57,437 nucleotides of DNA from positions 1 through 57,437 of the IMG/VR virus record IMGVR_UViG_3300050033_000419; one strand, 5' to 3'. The DNA comes from a virus. Shown here piece by piece: positions 1-7,436 of this stretch. The stretch's first letter is position 1. The number at the start of each line of letters is the position of its first letter. The position numbers and the translations under genes are program-made. Below the pieces are notes generated by a model. It was given only the letters and a program-made list of their open reading frames with translations. It had not been told where the DNA came from and did no database searches.

Positions 1-281
1 CTGCCGGAGGTGCTGGATGTTGCTGATCTCGGCGGCGAGTGGATCCTTGCCTTCGGTGTTGAGCGAGCTGCGAACTTTCTCAAGAAGGCCGTCAATCTCT
101 TCGACAGCTCCGTCATCTCCGCGATGCCGGCCTTGCCTTCGTTGAGGAAAGGGATTCTGTGCGGCATCGAGATCGGAGAAAAACTTGTCTTCCTGTTTGT
201 GCAGCTCCGCGATCTGCTTGTCGATGTCTTCGTTCTCGGAGGCCTTGCGCTCCGCATCGATCGCATCGGGCGCTTCGAGCT
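1..281. repeat. Terminal overlap copy with chimeric core
   Basis: Bases 1-101 equal 57133-57233, and bases 155-281 equal 57311-57437, the last base of the window. Between them 53 bases (102-154) replace the 77 bases 57234-57310. These 53 bases are an exact copy of 652-704, another part of the same gene. The difference is 24 bases, so the reading frame is kept, but the copied piece is read in a different frame from its native site. The joints share only a single t. Closing of a circular or permuted genome explains the flanks; the core looks like an assembly or template-switch chimera, or less likely a real variant. Confidence 0.85.
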
Positions 282-1317
282 GCGAACCTTTATTGCCCCG
301 GATGCCCTGAATCGCTAGGCTGACGCCCGGGACGCTGACTGCCTGCTGTGCGTAGTTCTTCAGCTTCACCAGGTGCAGGTACATCAGGTCGAAGCCAGTG
401 GCGACCGCTTCTGCCGTCTTCGCAATCCCGATCAACACCGTACCGACCGCGGAACCGAGACCTGTGGCTAAGGATTGGCCCTGGCCATCGGCGTGGGTGA
501 ATGCATCAGCCAGGTTATTGAGCGAAGGGATGACGGCTTTAGCCAACTGCTCTTTGAACGCCGTGGTCCGCAGGTCGAGGATCTCTACGGTGTGCTGGAG
601 CTGCTCGGCGGCTTGCAGGTCTTTCTCCGACCAGGTAAGGCCGAGCCGGTTCGACAGCTCCGTCATCTCCGCGATGCCGGCCTTGCCTTCGTTGAGGAAA
701 GGGATGAGCGCCGCGCCAGACCGACCGAAGAGCTGCATGGCCAACGCGGTTTTGCCGGTTCCGTTCTCCATCTTCGAGAACTTCTCCGCAACATCCTCCA
801 TCAGCGCGCTCATCGGTCGAAGATGGCCCGCCGCGTCGGTAACTTTCAATCCGAGGGTGGTGAAGGCCCCCGTGGTGTCTTTGCCGGTGGTGGCAAAGGT
901 CGCACTCGCTTTCGCCAGACGACCCATGCCGACGGTAAGCGTCTCAAGACTCACCCCCGTGAGCTTCGAGGCAACCCGCAAAGAGGAAACCGTCTCAATG
1001 GGGAGGCCATAGCTCTGCGAGAGCTTCGACATCTCCTTGCCCTGCTCGGCCACGCTCTTCGCGACGGCGATGGTGGCGCCCACGGCCGCGATCGCGACCC
1101 CGCCCACCACTCCACCGACGATCTCGAAATCCTTCTTCCACTGCGCGGCATTATCAAACTTGAGCTTGGTGAGCGCGGTGCCGATATTCTTCAACGAATC
1201 GACAATGGCGGCGCTGCTGTCGAAGGCCATGGTGCGAGCGTCGCCCATGCCTTTGACGAAGGCAGAGGTTTGAGCCTCTAGCCGGATTAACAGCGTCCCT
1301 AAAACGTTTTGCGCCAT
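1..1317 (-). CDS. Tape measure protein, N-terminal part (runs off left edge)
   Basis: The gene starts at ATG 1317 behind a GAGG Shine-Dalgarno six bases upstream and stays open to the window edge. It continues in the same frame at 57437, giving about 905 aa if the circle is closed through the terminal overlap. The product sets tail length and forms the inner tail rod. Visible are a hydrophobic GGVVGGVAIAAVGA stretch near residues 50-65, the motif LFGRSGAALIPFLNEG near 200 typical of the phage TMP/TP901 family, and long helical segments. It follows the tail chaperone genes, the usual order. Bases 1-281 carry a variant copy of the right end, so the reading below base 282 should be taken from the right-hand copy. 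Confidence 0.93.
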   Translation of the reverse strand, partial: MAQNVLGTLLIRLEAQTSAFVKGMGDARTMAFDSSAAIVDSLKNIGTALTKLKFDNAAQWKKDFEIVGGVVGGVAIAAVGATIAVAKSVAEQGKEMSKLSQSYGLPIETVSSLRVASKLTGVSLETLTVGMGRLAKASATFATTGKDTTGAFTTLGLKVTDAAGHLRPMSALMEDVAEKFSKMENGTGKTALAMQLFGRSGAALIPFLNEGKAGIAEMTELSNRLGLTWSEKDLQAAEQLQHTVEILDLRTTAFKEQLAKAVIPSLNNLADAFTHADGQGQSLATGLGSAVGTVLIGIAKTAEAVATGFDLMYLHLVKLKNYAQQAVSVPGVSLAIQGIRGNKGSQLEAPDAIDAERKASENEDIDKQIAELHKQEDKFFSDLDAAQNPFPQRRQGRHRGDDGAVEEIDGLLEKVRSSLNTEGKDPLAAEISNIQHLRQ

Positions 1318-1329
1318 GGTCTTCCTCGG

Positions 1330-1671
1330 CTACGAAAACTTGATTCGTGCAAATTGCGCTTCCATCAACTTCGCCTGGCGAAGCGCTTGCTCGGGTGTCA
1401 TCTCCGCAACCTGTGGCTGTGGGATGGAGGGAAAGAAGTCATACGGCATGAGCGGAGGGCTGCCCTCTTTGCGATTGCCCGAGGAGTTCACCGCAGCCGC
1501 TGCCAGCACTCCGAAGCGATAATCCCAATCGGTGCGCTGAATCCGCAGCCGCCGGTGTAACGCGCTGAACTGCCGCACCGTCGTGTGACGGAACTCTTCC
1601 GGCGTGAGCCGAAGGTCGAAGCGCGCGATCGCCCAGATCTCGTCGCGAGTTAACTGGCAGTGGCCGCGGCC
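1330..1671 (-). CDS. Tail assembly chaperone, frameshift-only C-terminal part (gpG-T type)
   Basis: This frame has no convincing start of its own. It is entered by a -1 shift from the upstream gene at 1671-1677 and adds about 113 aa ending at 1330, for a fusion of about 261 aa. Recognisable is the pattern LTPEEFRHTTVRQFSALHRR, then FGVLAAAAVNSS and YDFFPSIP, which match the T portion of tail chaperones upstream of the tape measure gene. A GTG at 1578 could start a short form but lacks a good ribosome binding site. The fusion is expected to bind tail tube and tape measure during assembly and is not found in the virion in related phages. Confidence 0.85.
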   Translation of the reverse strand, partial: GRGHCQLTRDEIWAIARFDLRLTPEEFRHTTVRQFSALHRRLRIQRTDWDYRFGVLAAAAVNSSGNRKEGSPPLMPYDFFPSIPQPQVAEMTPEQALRQAKLMEAQFARIKFS

Positions 1672-2114
1672 AAAGGGCGCTCACCGCCCTCTTGCTCACC
1701 TTCGGCGGTGGCCTCGGCCGGATCGTCCATGGCGCCCAGTGATCGCGCAAAGACCGCCATCACTTCCTCGCGGACCTTCACAACGTTGCGCACAAAGACA
1801 AACTTGCCCACTTCCTCAACCGTCAGGGTTGGCTGGTGGGTAATCAGCCCCGCCCACAGCAGTTGCACGGTGCGCTGCATGATTTGCCGCGCGCCCTTGC
1901 CGAAAATCCTTTCGTAGAACTCATCGGTCCGAGCCCGCGCCTGCTCTTCAGGAGTTGCGTTCGGATCGAACAGCCCGTCTTGCTCTTCCTCTTTCAGGAC
2001 GACGACGCCAGCCTTGTCTTCAAAGGCCCACACTGCGGGAAGTGGGAAGCTGAGCAGATACTCTTTGCCGCCGAGCTTGATGGGAAAATCGGTTTTGATG
2101 GGTGAATCGCTCAT
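1650..2114 (-). CDS. Tail assembly chaperone (gpG type)
   Basis: A 154-aa protein directly upstream of the tape measure gene and downstream of the tail tube gene, the standard position of gpG. It begins MSDSPIKTDFPIKLGGKEY and is rich in charged helical sequence, like other tail chaperones. The end (EQEGGERPLAAATAS) overlaps the -1 frameshift site that makes the longer G-T fusion. The short form should be made in excess over the fusion. Confidence 0.85.
   Translation of the reverse strand: MSDSPIKTDFPIKLGGKEYLLSFPLPAVWAFEDKAGVVVLKEEEQDGLFDPNATPEEQARARTDEFYERIFGKGARQIMQRTVQLLWAGLITHQPTLTVEEVGKFVFVRNVVKVREEVMAVFARSLGAMDDPAEATAEGEQEGGERPLAAATAS
1671..1677 (-). promoter_or_regulatory. Programmed -1 ribosomal frameshift site CCCTTTG
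   Basis: On the minus strand the heptamer reads C CCT TTG in the zero frame of the chaperone gene, which fits the X XXY YYZ rule exactly: the two tRNAs can re-pair on CCC and TTT. It lies seven codons before the zero-frame stop (1650-1652), and the -1 frame leads directly into the open T frame. GC-rich sequence (GGCCGCGGCC) follows at once and may add a pausing structure. Confidence 0.85.
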
Positions 2115-2184
2115 AGGTCCTCAGGTGCAGCAGAAAAAAGGGGCCGCGAGTGTGCTCGGTCGGCCCCTCATGGCAAGAAAAAAG

Positions 2185-2661
2185 CTAGCTGGAGTAGGTC
2201 CAGACGGGAGCGCTGATCACGCTGATCTTGATGGTCAAGGACATCGCCTTATCCACTGCCAACTCGAGGTCCGGGGTGTCGAGCAGGACACCGGAAAAAG
2301 CGATCGTGAAGAGCGGAACCAGCGGGCTCGAAAGAGGGTCATTGGGTCCACAGATCTTGAAATTGTGGCCCGCCCCGTCCACGGCTGCGAGCAGCGCACG
2401 ATGGGTGGCGTCGCCAGGCACGTAGTTCACCGTGCAGTCGATGGTGCCGCCGGTGACGATGGTGCCGAGCAGCTCCTCGTAAATCCGGCCATGGGTATCG
2501 GTGCTGGAGTCCTGGTTGGTGGTCTTCTCCGAGGCCTGTTTCTCGCCGGACTTTTTGAACTGCGTCAGTTGGGCGAGCTTGGTGAATACTTCGGGCGAAG
2601 CGCCGTTCCCCTGTAGTAACTGTGAACCGGCGCCACTCTTCGCTTTAACGGCAAGAGGCAT
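2185..2661 (-). CDS. Major tail tube protein
   Basis: A 158-aa protein beginning MPLAVKAKSGAGSQL at ATG 2661, chosen because AAAAGGAG lies eight bases upstream; the longer reading to 2748 has no ribosome binding site and unlikely sequence. The C-terminal half (PLFTIAFSGVLLDTPDLELA, then DKAMSLTIKISVISAP) has the alternating strands expected of the tail tube beta-sandwich. It sits between the tail completion protein and the tail chaperone, where siphophages place this gene. It forms the rings stacked around the tape measure protein. Confidence 0.8.
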   Translation of the reverse strand: MPLAVKAKSGAGSQLLQGNGASPEVFTKLAQLTQFKKSGEKQASEKTTNQDSSTDTHGRIYEELLGTIVTGGTIDCTVNYVPGDATHRALLAAVDGAGHNFKICGPNDPLSSPLVPLFTIAFSGVLLDTPDLELAVDKAMSLTIKISVISAPVWTYSS

Positions 2662-2758
2662 GGTGTTTCTCCTTTTACTCGCCGGGAACCGGCGGCACTT
2701 CAAACAAGCGAAAAGGCCACCCGAAGGCGGCCTCGTCTGCACATGCACCCGCTAGGGG

Positions 2759-3184
2759 TTAGTGGTGCAGAATTTTGAAATCGAGCATCGCGCGGTATTG
2801 CTTGCGATCGGGCTCGTAACTGTTGATCTCGTTATCCCAGAGCAACACATCGACCGCAGTGTTGCCGTTCAGTGAGCCCGCGAAGCCGTCGAGCGCAATC
2901 TTGAGGTTCAGTGAAATCGCATCGCGGGTCAATGCGTCCGCAGCCCACACGTCGATCTGGACGCGGGGGGTAAAGAGTCCGTCAATCATGCCATCGAGAG
3001 TGTGCGCGCTGCTGTTACTGATGAGCTGGTACGTCAACGCCGGCAGGTCCGATCCTTCATCGAGGACGTCGGGCTCCATGCGGTCGGCTATCGCCGTGCG
3101 GAGCGCAGCGATCGCCGCTGCCTGGTCGCTGGTAAGCCCAGCAGTGCTGGCAGAGACGACGAATTGTCGGAGATCGGCCAGCAT
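2759..3184 (-). CDS. Tail completion protein, DUF3168-like
   Basis: A 141-aa protein: MLADLRQFVVSASTAGLTSD at the start, then LPALTYQLISN, a central PRVQIDVWA strand, and YRAMLDFKIL at the end. This matches the DUF3168 (SPP1 gp17-like) fold that joins the tail tube to the head-tail connector. Its start at 3184 abuts the stop of the gp10-like gene, and the tail tube gene follows. Confidence 0.75.
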   Translation of the reverse strand: MLADLRQFVVSASTAGLTSDQAAAIAALRTAIADRMEPDVLDEGSDLPALTYQLISNSSAHTLDGMIDGLFTPRVQIDVWAADALTRDAISLNLKIALDGFAGSLNGNTAVDVLLWDNEINSYEPDRKQYRAMLDFKILHH

Positions 3185-3619
3185 CTATTTCAGTTCCTTG
3201 TCGATATCCACCTGCATGGTTTCGGCGAAAACGCGCTCCGCTTCGACCTGCTTAGAGTCAAAGGCTGGGCGCATAAACGGCCGCGCCGGCTGGTGCTTGG
3301 TTCCCAGTTCATCGAAAGCGCCGTAGTAGGCGGACTTCGTTGGTCCAATTTCCACGGTGTAGGCGCTGTCGCTCACTTTGATTTGCCGGCCGATGTGCTT
3401 CTTCAGATAGCCGGGCTCGCGTTGTTCTTTGCCCTTCGCCGTATTGCGAAATCCCGTCTGCCCCACTTCCACGCGTACTGGAGCCTTGGCGCGGATCTCG
3501 CGGCGAAAGACCTCGGCACCTGCGTTGACGGCGTGACGCACCAGTTTCTTTTCTACCTTCTGCGAAAACTGCGTCATCGCGCTGCCAAGTTCTTTGAGGC
3601 CGACCATCTCGTCAGCCAT
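3185..3619 (-). CDS. HK97 gp10-like head-tail joining protein
   Basis: A 144-aa protein starting at ATG 3619, which overlaps the TGA of the head-closure gene (TGATG); a TTG three bases further up is possible. The pattern KAPVRVEVGQTGFRNT, then VEIGPTKSAYYGAFDELGTK, and PARPFMRPAFD is diagnostic of the HK97 gp10 family. The family takes part in head-tail completion. Confidence 0.88.
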   Translation of the reverse strand: MADEMVGLKELGSAMTQFSQKVEKKLVRHAVNAGAEVFRREIRAKAPVRVEVGQTGFRNTAKGKEQREPGYLKKHIGRQIKVSDSAYTVEIGPTKSAYYGAFDELGTKHQPARPFMRPAFDSKQVEAERVFAETMQVDIDKELK

Positions 3620-3975
3620 CAATTCACCGCCTCGTCGCCGGAAACTCCCAGGCGTTCCTTGCAGATCAGAATCAGGGTGTCGTCAATGCGACGCTCACCA
3701 TAGTTCACGTACAGGATGTCGAGAAGCTTGCCATCTTCAGTGGTGAGCCGGTGCATGGGTGTGACCCCATCGAGCCAGCGCATGGTCACCTGGTGGGTAA
3801 CCTCAGGTGAATATTGTTGCCCTTTGAACTGCTCGGCTCCCCCCATGGAGACAATGCGCGCCCAAACCGTCTGCCAGTCGGTAAACGTCTTCGAAGGTTG
3901 CCCCATACCGTCGCGCGCTGTACTCGGCGCCTGGATGGTGACACGGTTGCGTAGCTGGCCGGCCTTGATCGTCAT
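3619..3975 (-). CDS. Phage head closure protein
   Basis: A 118-aa protein beginning MTIKAGQLRNRVTIQAPSTA at ATG 3975; the upstream in-frame extension to 4014 is ignored because it has no ribosome binding site. The RNRVTIQ start, the central WARIVSMGGAEQF and the ending YVNYGERRIDDTLILICKE match the SPP1 gp16 / head-tail joining family. It plugs or extends the portal-connector channel. Start and stop overlap both neighbours, indicating translational coupling. Confidence 0.85.
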   Translation of the reverse strand: MTIKAGQLRNRVTIQAPSTARDGMGQPSKTFTDWQTVWARIVSMGGAEQFKGQQYSPEVTHQVTMRWLDGVTPMHRLTTEDGKLLDILYVNYGERRIDDTLILICKERLGVSGDEAVN

Positions 3976-4181
3976 TGCTCGTCTTCTTCCTCGACACCGG
4001 CAGACTCCAACCACTCCTCGTCAACGATCACAATTCCCGGATGGAGGCCAAGCGCGGCCACCACAGTTGCCCCTTCCCCAAAAAAGATAGCGTTCTGTCC
4101 TTCCGTCACAAGGCGCTCGGCACGCAGCCGAATCGGCTTCTCCTGGTCAGGCACAGCGATGGCAAAAATTCTCACGATCAC
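3972..4181 (-). CDS. Hypothetical protein, 69 aa, acidic C-terminus
   Basis: It starts with GTG 4181 behind GAGGGAGC and ends in an ATGA overlap with the head closure gene. The sequence (MIVRIFAIAVPDQEKPIRLR, ending EEWLESAGVEEEDEQ) belongs to no family I recognise. Its place between the modification genes and head closure suggests it is late expressed. Confidence 0.65.
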   Translation of the reverse strand: MIVRIFAIAVPDQEKPIRLRAERLVTEGQNAIFFGEGATVVAALGLHPGIVIVDEEWLESAGVEEEDEQ

Positions 4182-4206
4182 GCTCCCTCTTTAGTGATTC
4201 GCATAT

Positions 4207-4398
4207 TCAGTGATTCGTGAATCTAACCAGCGGGAGAACGATTCCATGTGCCTCGGTAAAATGGCGAATCAGTTGCTGTAGCCGGTGAATGTCCTCCTCT
4301 GGCGAAACCGTGCCGATCTCCCAGCCGCATGCGCACTCCACGGTCATAATCCCAGCCGTTACCTGCGGCACCGGATCGTCGGTGAGTGGCTGATGCAT
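4207..4398 (-). CDS. Hypothetical small Cys/His protein, 63 aa
   Basis: Start taken at ATG 4398, five bases after GGAGG; a TTG at 4410 is the only alternative. The central part ECACGWEIG followed by HRLQQLIRHFTEAHG offers Cys-X-Cys and two His residues, a possible zinc knuckle. Similar small proteins accompany many phage structural operons, but no function can be assigned. Confidence 0.6.
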   Translation of the reverse strand: MHQPLTDDPVPQVTAGIMTVECACGWEIGTVSPEEDIHRLQQLIRHFTEAHGIVLPLVRFTNH

Positions 4399-4424
4399 GG
4401 CACCCTCCAAGCCGTGATTTCCCG

Positions 4425-5519
4425 TTAGGGATTGAGATCGTCGGAATATGACGTTTGGGCGCAGGCGAGTCGACCCTCGATTGGCCGCTCACTGATGATG
4501 CTCGCTACCCTTTCAACCGGGACGGCATAGCAGATCAACTCGAATGGGACACCAGCATAACGTCGGAAGTAGAGCCGATACGATGGCTGAATGGCCCGGA
4601 TCAGGAGTGGAATCTGCCAGAAATGCTCAGGCTTGTGATAAAGACAGATTGCCAGCACCGGACTGTGAAGGAAGATGGTCTGCCGAGCGCCCCAAAGGGC
4701 TTCCAGTTCCGCGCCTTCCACGTCCATCTTGAGGTAGGTTGGCGTCGCGGATAGATCATCAATTTTCATGCAGGCCACGCTGCCAAGCACCGAGTCTTTC
4801 AGCCCTGCCTCTCCAAGGCGAGCGCGGTAATCTCCGGTCGAGAGGAAGGAATCCTTGCCGGTGTGGTCGCTGACAGCGCAGTTACGCACCAGAATCGTCT
4901 CATCGCCTTCATAGGTGTCATGGAGGTGAAGCCAGTTCTGGTAGTCCGGCTCGATGAGGATGATTTCGCGGTAGCTTGGCCAGAGCTTGATGAAGGCGCT
5001 ACATTCTTCCTGGTCGGCTCCCGCTGCACCGCAATCCACGAAACACTCATCGGGCAGTCGGGTGATGAAGTCGGGGAAATAGATTTCACTGATCGGGCGC
5101 TGGAGGTAGTCGGCGTCGTAGTCGGGCGAAGCGTAGAAGTCGGCTTGATCCTCGACCACGTGCCTGCTTTCCGCGTCAGCGCAAGCATCCAGAACGGCAA
5201 TTAGGGCCCCCGATGGAGGCGTGTGCAACGGCAGGTCCAAGCACTGCCACAGCGGGACAGTCTTAACGCCGTGTTCGCGCATCCATGCGGGAACTTCATG
5301 GGAGGCAGGCAAAGAGAGCACAGTAGCGCACCACCGCGCATCGGGATACCGCGCAAGGCATTGTTCCGGCTTAAGTACGGGGATGCCGCATACCTCTGAC
5401 TGTTTGGGGTTGCTGTCGGCAAAAGCCATGACATTCTCGCCACGAGCGCGCAGGACGTTGAGCACACGCCGGCCGATCTCACCGGATCCAAACAGAATGA
5501 ATTGATTAATTGTGAACAT
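4425..5519 (-). CDS. FkbM family methyltransferase
   Basis: A 364-aa protein in two parts. Residues 1-110 carry a nucleotide-binding-like start, ILFGSGEIGRRVLNVL, resembling sugar-modifying Rossmann modules. Residues 150-330 are an FkbM-type SAM methyltransferase: FVDCGAAGADQEE is the SAM-binding motif I and TYLKMDVEGAELEALWGA the conserved motif that defines the family. It overlaps the following glycosyltransferase by 14 bases. With three glycosyltransferases upstream it probably O-methylates a sugar attached to the virion or to the host surface. It is cargo inside the head-tail module and not a morphogenesis gene. Confidence 0.88.
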   Translation of the reverse strand: MFTINQFILFGSGEIGRRVLNVLRARGENVMAFADSNPKQSEVCGIPVLKPEQCLARYPDARWCATVLSLPASHEVPAWMREHGVKTVPLWQCLDLPLHTPPSGALIAVLDACADAESRHVVEDQADFYASPDYDADYLQRPISEIYFPDFITRLPDECFVDCGAAGADQEECSAFIKLWPSYREIILIEPDYQNWLHLHDTYEGDETILVRNCAVSDHTGKDSFLSTGDYRARLGEAGLKDSVLGSVACMKIDDLSATPTYLKMDVEGAELEALWGARQTIFLHSPVLAICLYHKPEHFWQIPLLIRAIQPSYRLYFRRYAGVPFELICYAVPVERVASIISERPIEGRLACAQTSYSDDLNP

Positions 5520-6120
5520 AATAAAGGCTCTCCACCCGTCCCCACTTCACTCTCGGGTCACGTACCATGTACTGCAACGTCGTTCGATCTACGCCGGAAC
5601 AGGCGGTCATTGTCGGCTTGTTCAGCCATCCCGGAAACTTGGAAGCCTTAACGATGAATGACGGCTTGTACCCAGGGAATGCAAGGCTCCCGAGTTCAAG
5701 GGAGAAGTACCGGTTGCTCCCGCAAGTCTCTGGGCCGCTTATGCTTCCACCGCAGAGTGCTAGGTCCCAGTTATTCGATACCGCCGCGCCTAGCATTCGC
5801 TGTGCCCATTCGGGCGGGTAGTAGCAATCCTCGCAGGGAAAGCAGAGCCAGCGGCCGGTCGCGTGTTTCATCCCAAATTCAGCCGACCAGTAGCAGTCGG
5901 ATACTTTCAGCTTCCCCGCCGTGCGGAAGTAGCGGAACCGCTTATCCTTCATCGATGCAACAATCGCTTTTTGCCGCGCCGCGATCTTTTCATCTTCCGT
6001 ATTGTCGGTGACGATGACTTCAAAATCCTGATGCGTTTGCCCCATCAGGGACCAAAGACACGTCGCCAACAGAACCGGACGACTGTATAGGCTGACGATG
6101 TAGGAGATGTCAGGATTCAT
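5506..6120 (-). CDS. Glycosyltransferase family 2-like protein
   Basis: A 204-aa protein starting at ATG 6120 in an ATGA overlap with the previous transferase. ISYIVSLYSRPVLLATCLWS and DFEVIVTDNTEDE are the GT-A nucleotide-sugar binding start; TGRWLCFPCEDCYYPPEW replaces the usual DxD metal motif by a CED sequence, so metal binding may be altered. It is diverged from the two upstream paralogues. Expected to transfer a sugar in the cytoplasm, possibly to a phage structural protein. Confidence 0.8.
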   Translation of the reverse strand: MNPDISYIVSLYSRPVLLATCLWSLMGQTHQDFEVIVTDNTEDEKIAARQKAIVASMKDKRFRYFRTAGKLKVSDCYWSAEFGMKHATGRWLCFPCEDCYYPPEWAQRMLGAAVSNNWDLALCGGSISGPETCGSNRYFSLELGSLAFPGYKPSFIVKASKFPGWLNKPTMTACSGVDRTTLQYMVRDPRVKWGRVESLYYVHN

Positions 6121-6794
6121 CGCGACACTCCGGACGGTTCGATTAGCTTCCAAAACTCTTCTGGCAGGGCTTCCCTGGGAACGAACGGCCAATCCCCGCT
6201 GCCAACTGGGCGCCGTGCGTTTCCAGAATGTAGCCGCACTACGATCTGCCCTGATCCATCGATGCTTACAATCTGCCTGCAATTCTGCGCAACCCGCACG
6301 AACTCGTTGTCTTCTGCCGACGTGGTCTGCTCCGGCCACGGGTTGGCAAGCGCGAACGACTTGCGATAACAGAGGCACGGCCCCCAGCTATAATTTTTCG
6401 ACCCGTGGTAACAGGATGCCTGCTGATCGATTTCGTCCCAGAAAAAGGCCGTGTGGTAACCGGAGATCTGCGCTTCTGGGTTTCCGATCAGCGTTTCTAC
6501 TTGGTGCCGAACTCGCGTCGATGCGGACCAGTCATCTGAATCGAAGTGAATAACCGCCTCGCCCTGGGAGGCGCGAACCGCAACGTTTCGCTTCACGGAG
6601 AGGTTCTTAACTGCGTTTGGCAGGTAAACATAGGTGCAGCCTGGGATGTCCTCGAATAAGTCCTGCACTCGATCTGTACCGTCGTCAATCACGACCAGTT
6701 CTTTGTCTGGCCAATCCTGCGAGAGATAGCTCGCAATTGCTACAGGGAGAAGATGTCGGTTGTTATTCGTGCACAAGACGCAAGAAACTAGCAT
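6117..6794 (-). CDS. Glycosyltransferase family 2
   Basis: A 225-aa protein beginning MLVSCVLCTNNNRHLLPVAI at ATG 6794, seven bases inside the end of the upstream paralogue. The GT-A core is clear: PDKELVVIDDGTDRVQDLF, then VKRNVAVRASQGEAVIHFDS and DSDDW as the DxD metal-binding motif. It is a tandem paralogue of the 6788-7435 gene (shared SYLSQDWPDKELVVIDDGTD layout). The region around residues 120-150 (YHTAFFWDEI, ASCYHGSKNYSWG) also aligns with its neighbour. Confidence 0.88.
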   Translation of the reverse strand: MLVSCVLCTNNNRHLLPVAIASYLSQDWPDKELVVIDDGTDRVQDLFEDIPGCTYVYLPNAVKNLSVKRNVAVRASQGEAVIHFDSDDWSASTRVRHQVETLIGNPEAQISGYHTAFFWDEIDQQASCYHGSKNYSWGPCLCYRKSFALANPWPEQTTSAEDNEFVRVAQNCRQIVSIDGSGQIVVRLHSGNARRPVGSGDWPFVPREALPEEFWKLIEPSGVSR

Positions 6795-7435
6795 GCGAGA
6801 GCCTCGAAGAACGCGGCAGGAATCTCCTCGCGCCTGACCATCGGAAAATCGAACGGAGCCCGGGTAACGTTGGTGCCGTGGATCCGCGCGACCATTTTCC
6901 GGCCGCCCGGCACGGTGATCATCTTGCCTGCAGCCTGCGCAGGTTCCACAAACAGGCCGTCTTCCCCAAAGCTGGCGTTCGGATGCGGATTCGCCTCCCA
7001 GTACTTGCGCCGATAGCACTGCGTGGAGCCCGGACCATAGCCTTCTTCCCCGGTCCAGCAGGAGGCCTTCCCTTGCGCAGCATCCCAAAAAAGCAATGAG
7101 TGATAGGCCGTGACCTCTTTGCCGCTGGACGCCAGCCGAAAGACCTGTTCGGTGATGCGGGTCGGGGCACTCCAATCATCATCGTCCCAATTAATCAGCA
7201 TCTGGCCACTGGCGCGCTCGCACGCCATATTGCGTTTTTCCCCGATGCGCAGGTTCTCCGGGTAATAGATGTAAACCGTGCGGACCAACTGCTCAAAGCA
7301 ATCCGCGACGATATCCGTGCCGTCGTCCACAACAATCAACTCCTTGTCAGGCCAGTCCTGCGCGTAGAACGAGTTAATCGCCATACCGAGCAGATGGCGG
7401 CGATTGTGCGTCGGCATGATGCAGGAGACGCGCAT
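6788..7435 (-). CDS. Glycosyltransferase family 2
   Basis: A 215-aa GT-A transferase: VSCIMPTHNRRHLLGMAI at the start, PDKELIVVDDGTDIV for nucleotide-sugar binding, and LINWDDDDWSAPTR as the DxD motif. It is the first of three tandem transferases placed directly after the head-tail connector gene, with one base between them, so it is transcribed with the structural genes. Known mycobacteriophage transferases in comparable places glycosylate capsid or tail proteins (family knowledge); the target here is unknown. Confidence 0.9.
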   Translation of the reverse strand: MRVSCIMPTHNRRHLLGMAINSFYAQDWPDKELIVVDDGTDIVADCFEQLVRTVYIYYPENLRIGEKRNMACERASGQMLINWDDDDWSAPTRITEQVFRLASSGKEVTAYHSLLFWDAAQGKASCWTGEEGYGPGSTQCYRRKYWEANPHPNASFGEDGLFVEPAQAAGKMITVPGGRKMVARIHGTNVTRAPFDFPMVRREEIPAAFFEALAC

Positions 7436-7436
7436 A

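Noticed and set aside
1-281. Direct terminal repeats as physical genome ends
   Set aside because: The repeat sits inside the tape measure gene and is imperfect; the terminase type and the HNH neighbour suggest cohesive ends near 15.4 kb. The repeat most likely comes from assembling a circular or permuted molecule.
475-1281. 268-aa plus-strand open frame opposite the tape measure gene
   Set aside because: Antisense shadow rich in Arg and Gly, with no recognisable domain; the opposite strand encodes the tape measure protein.
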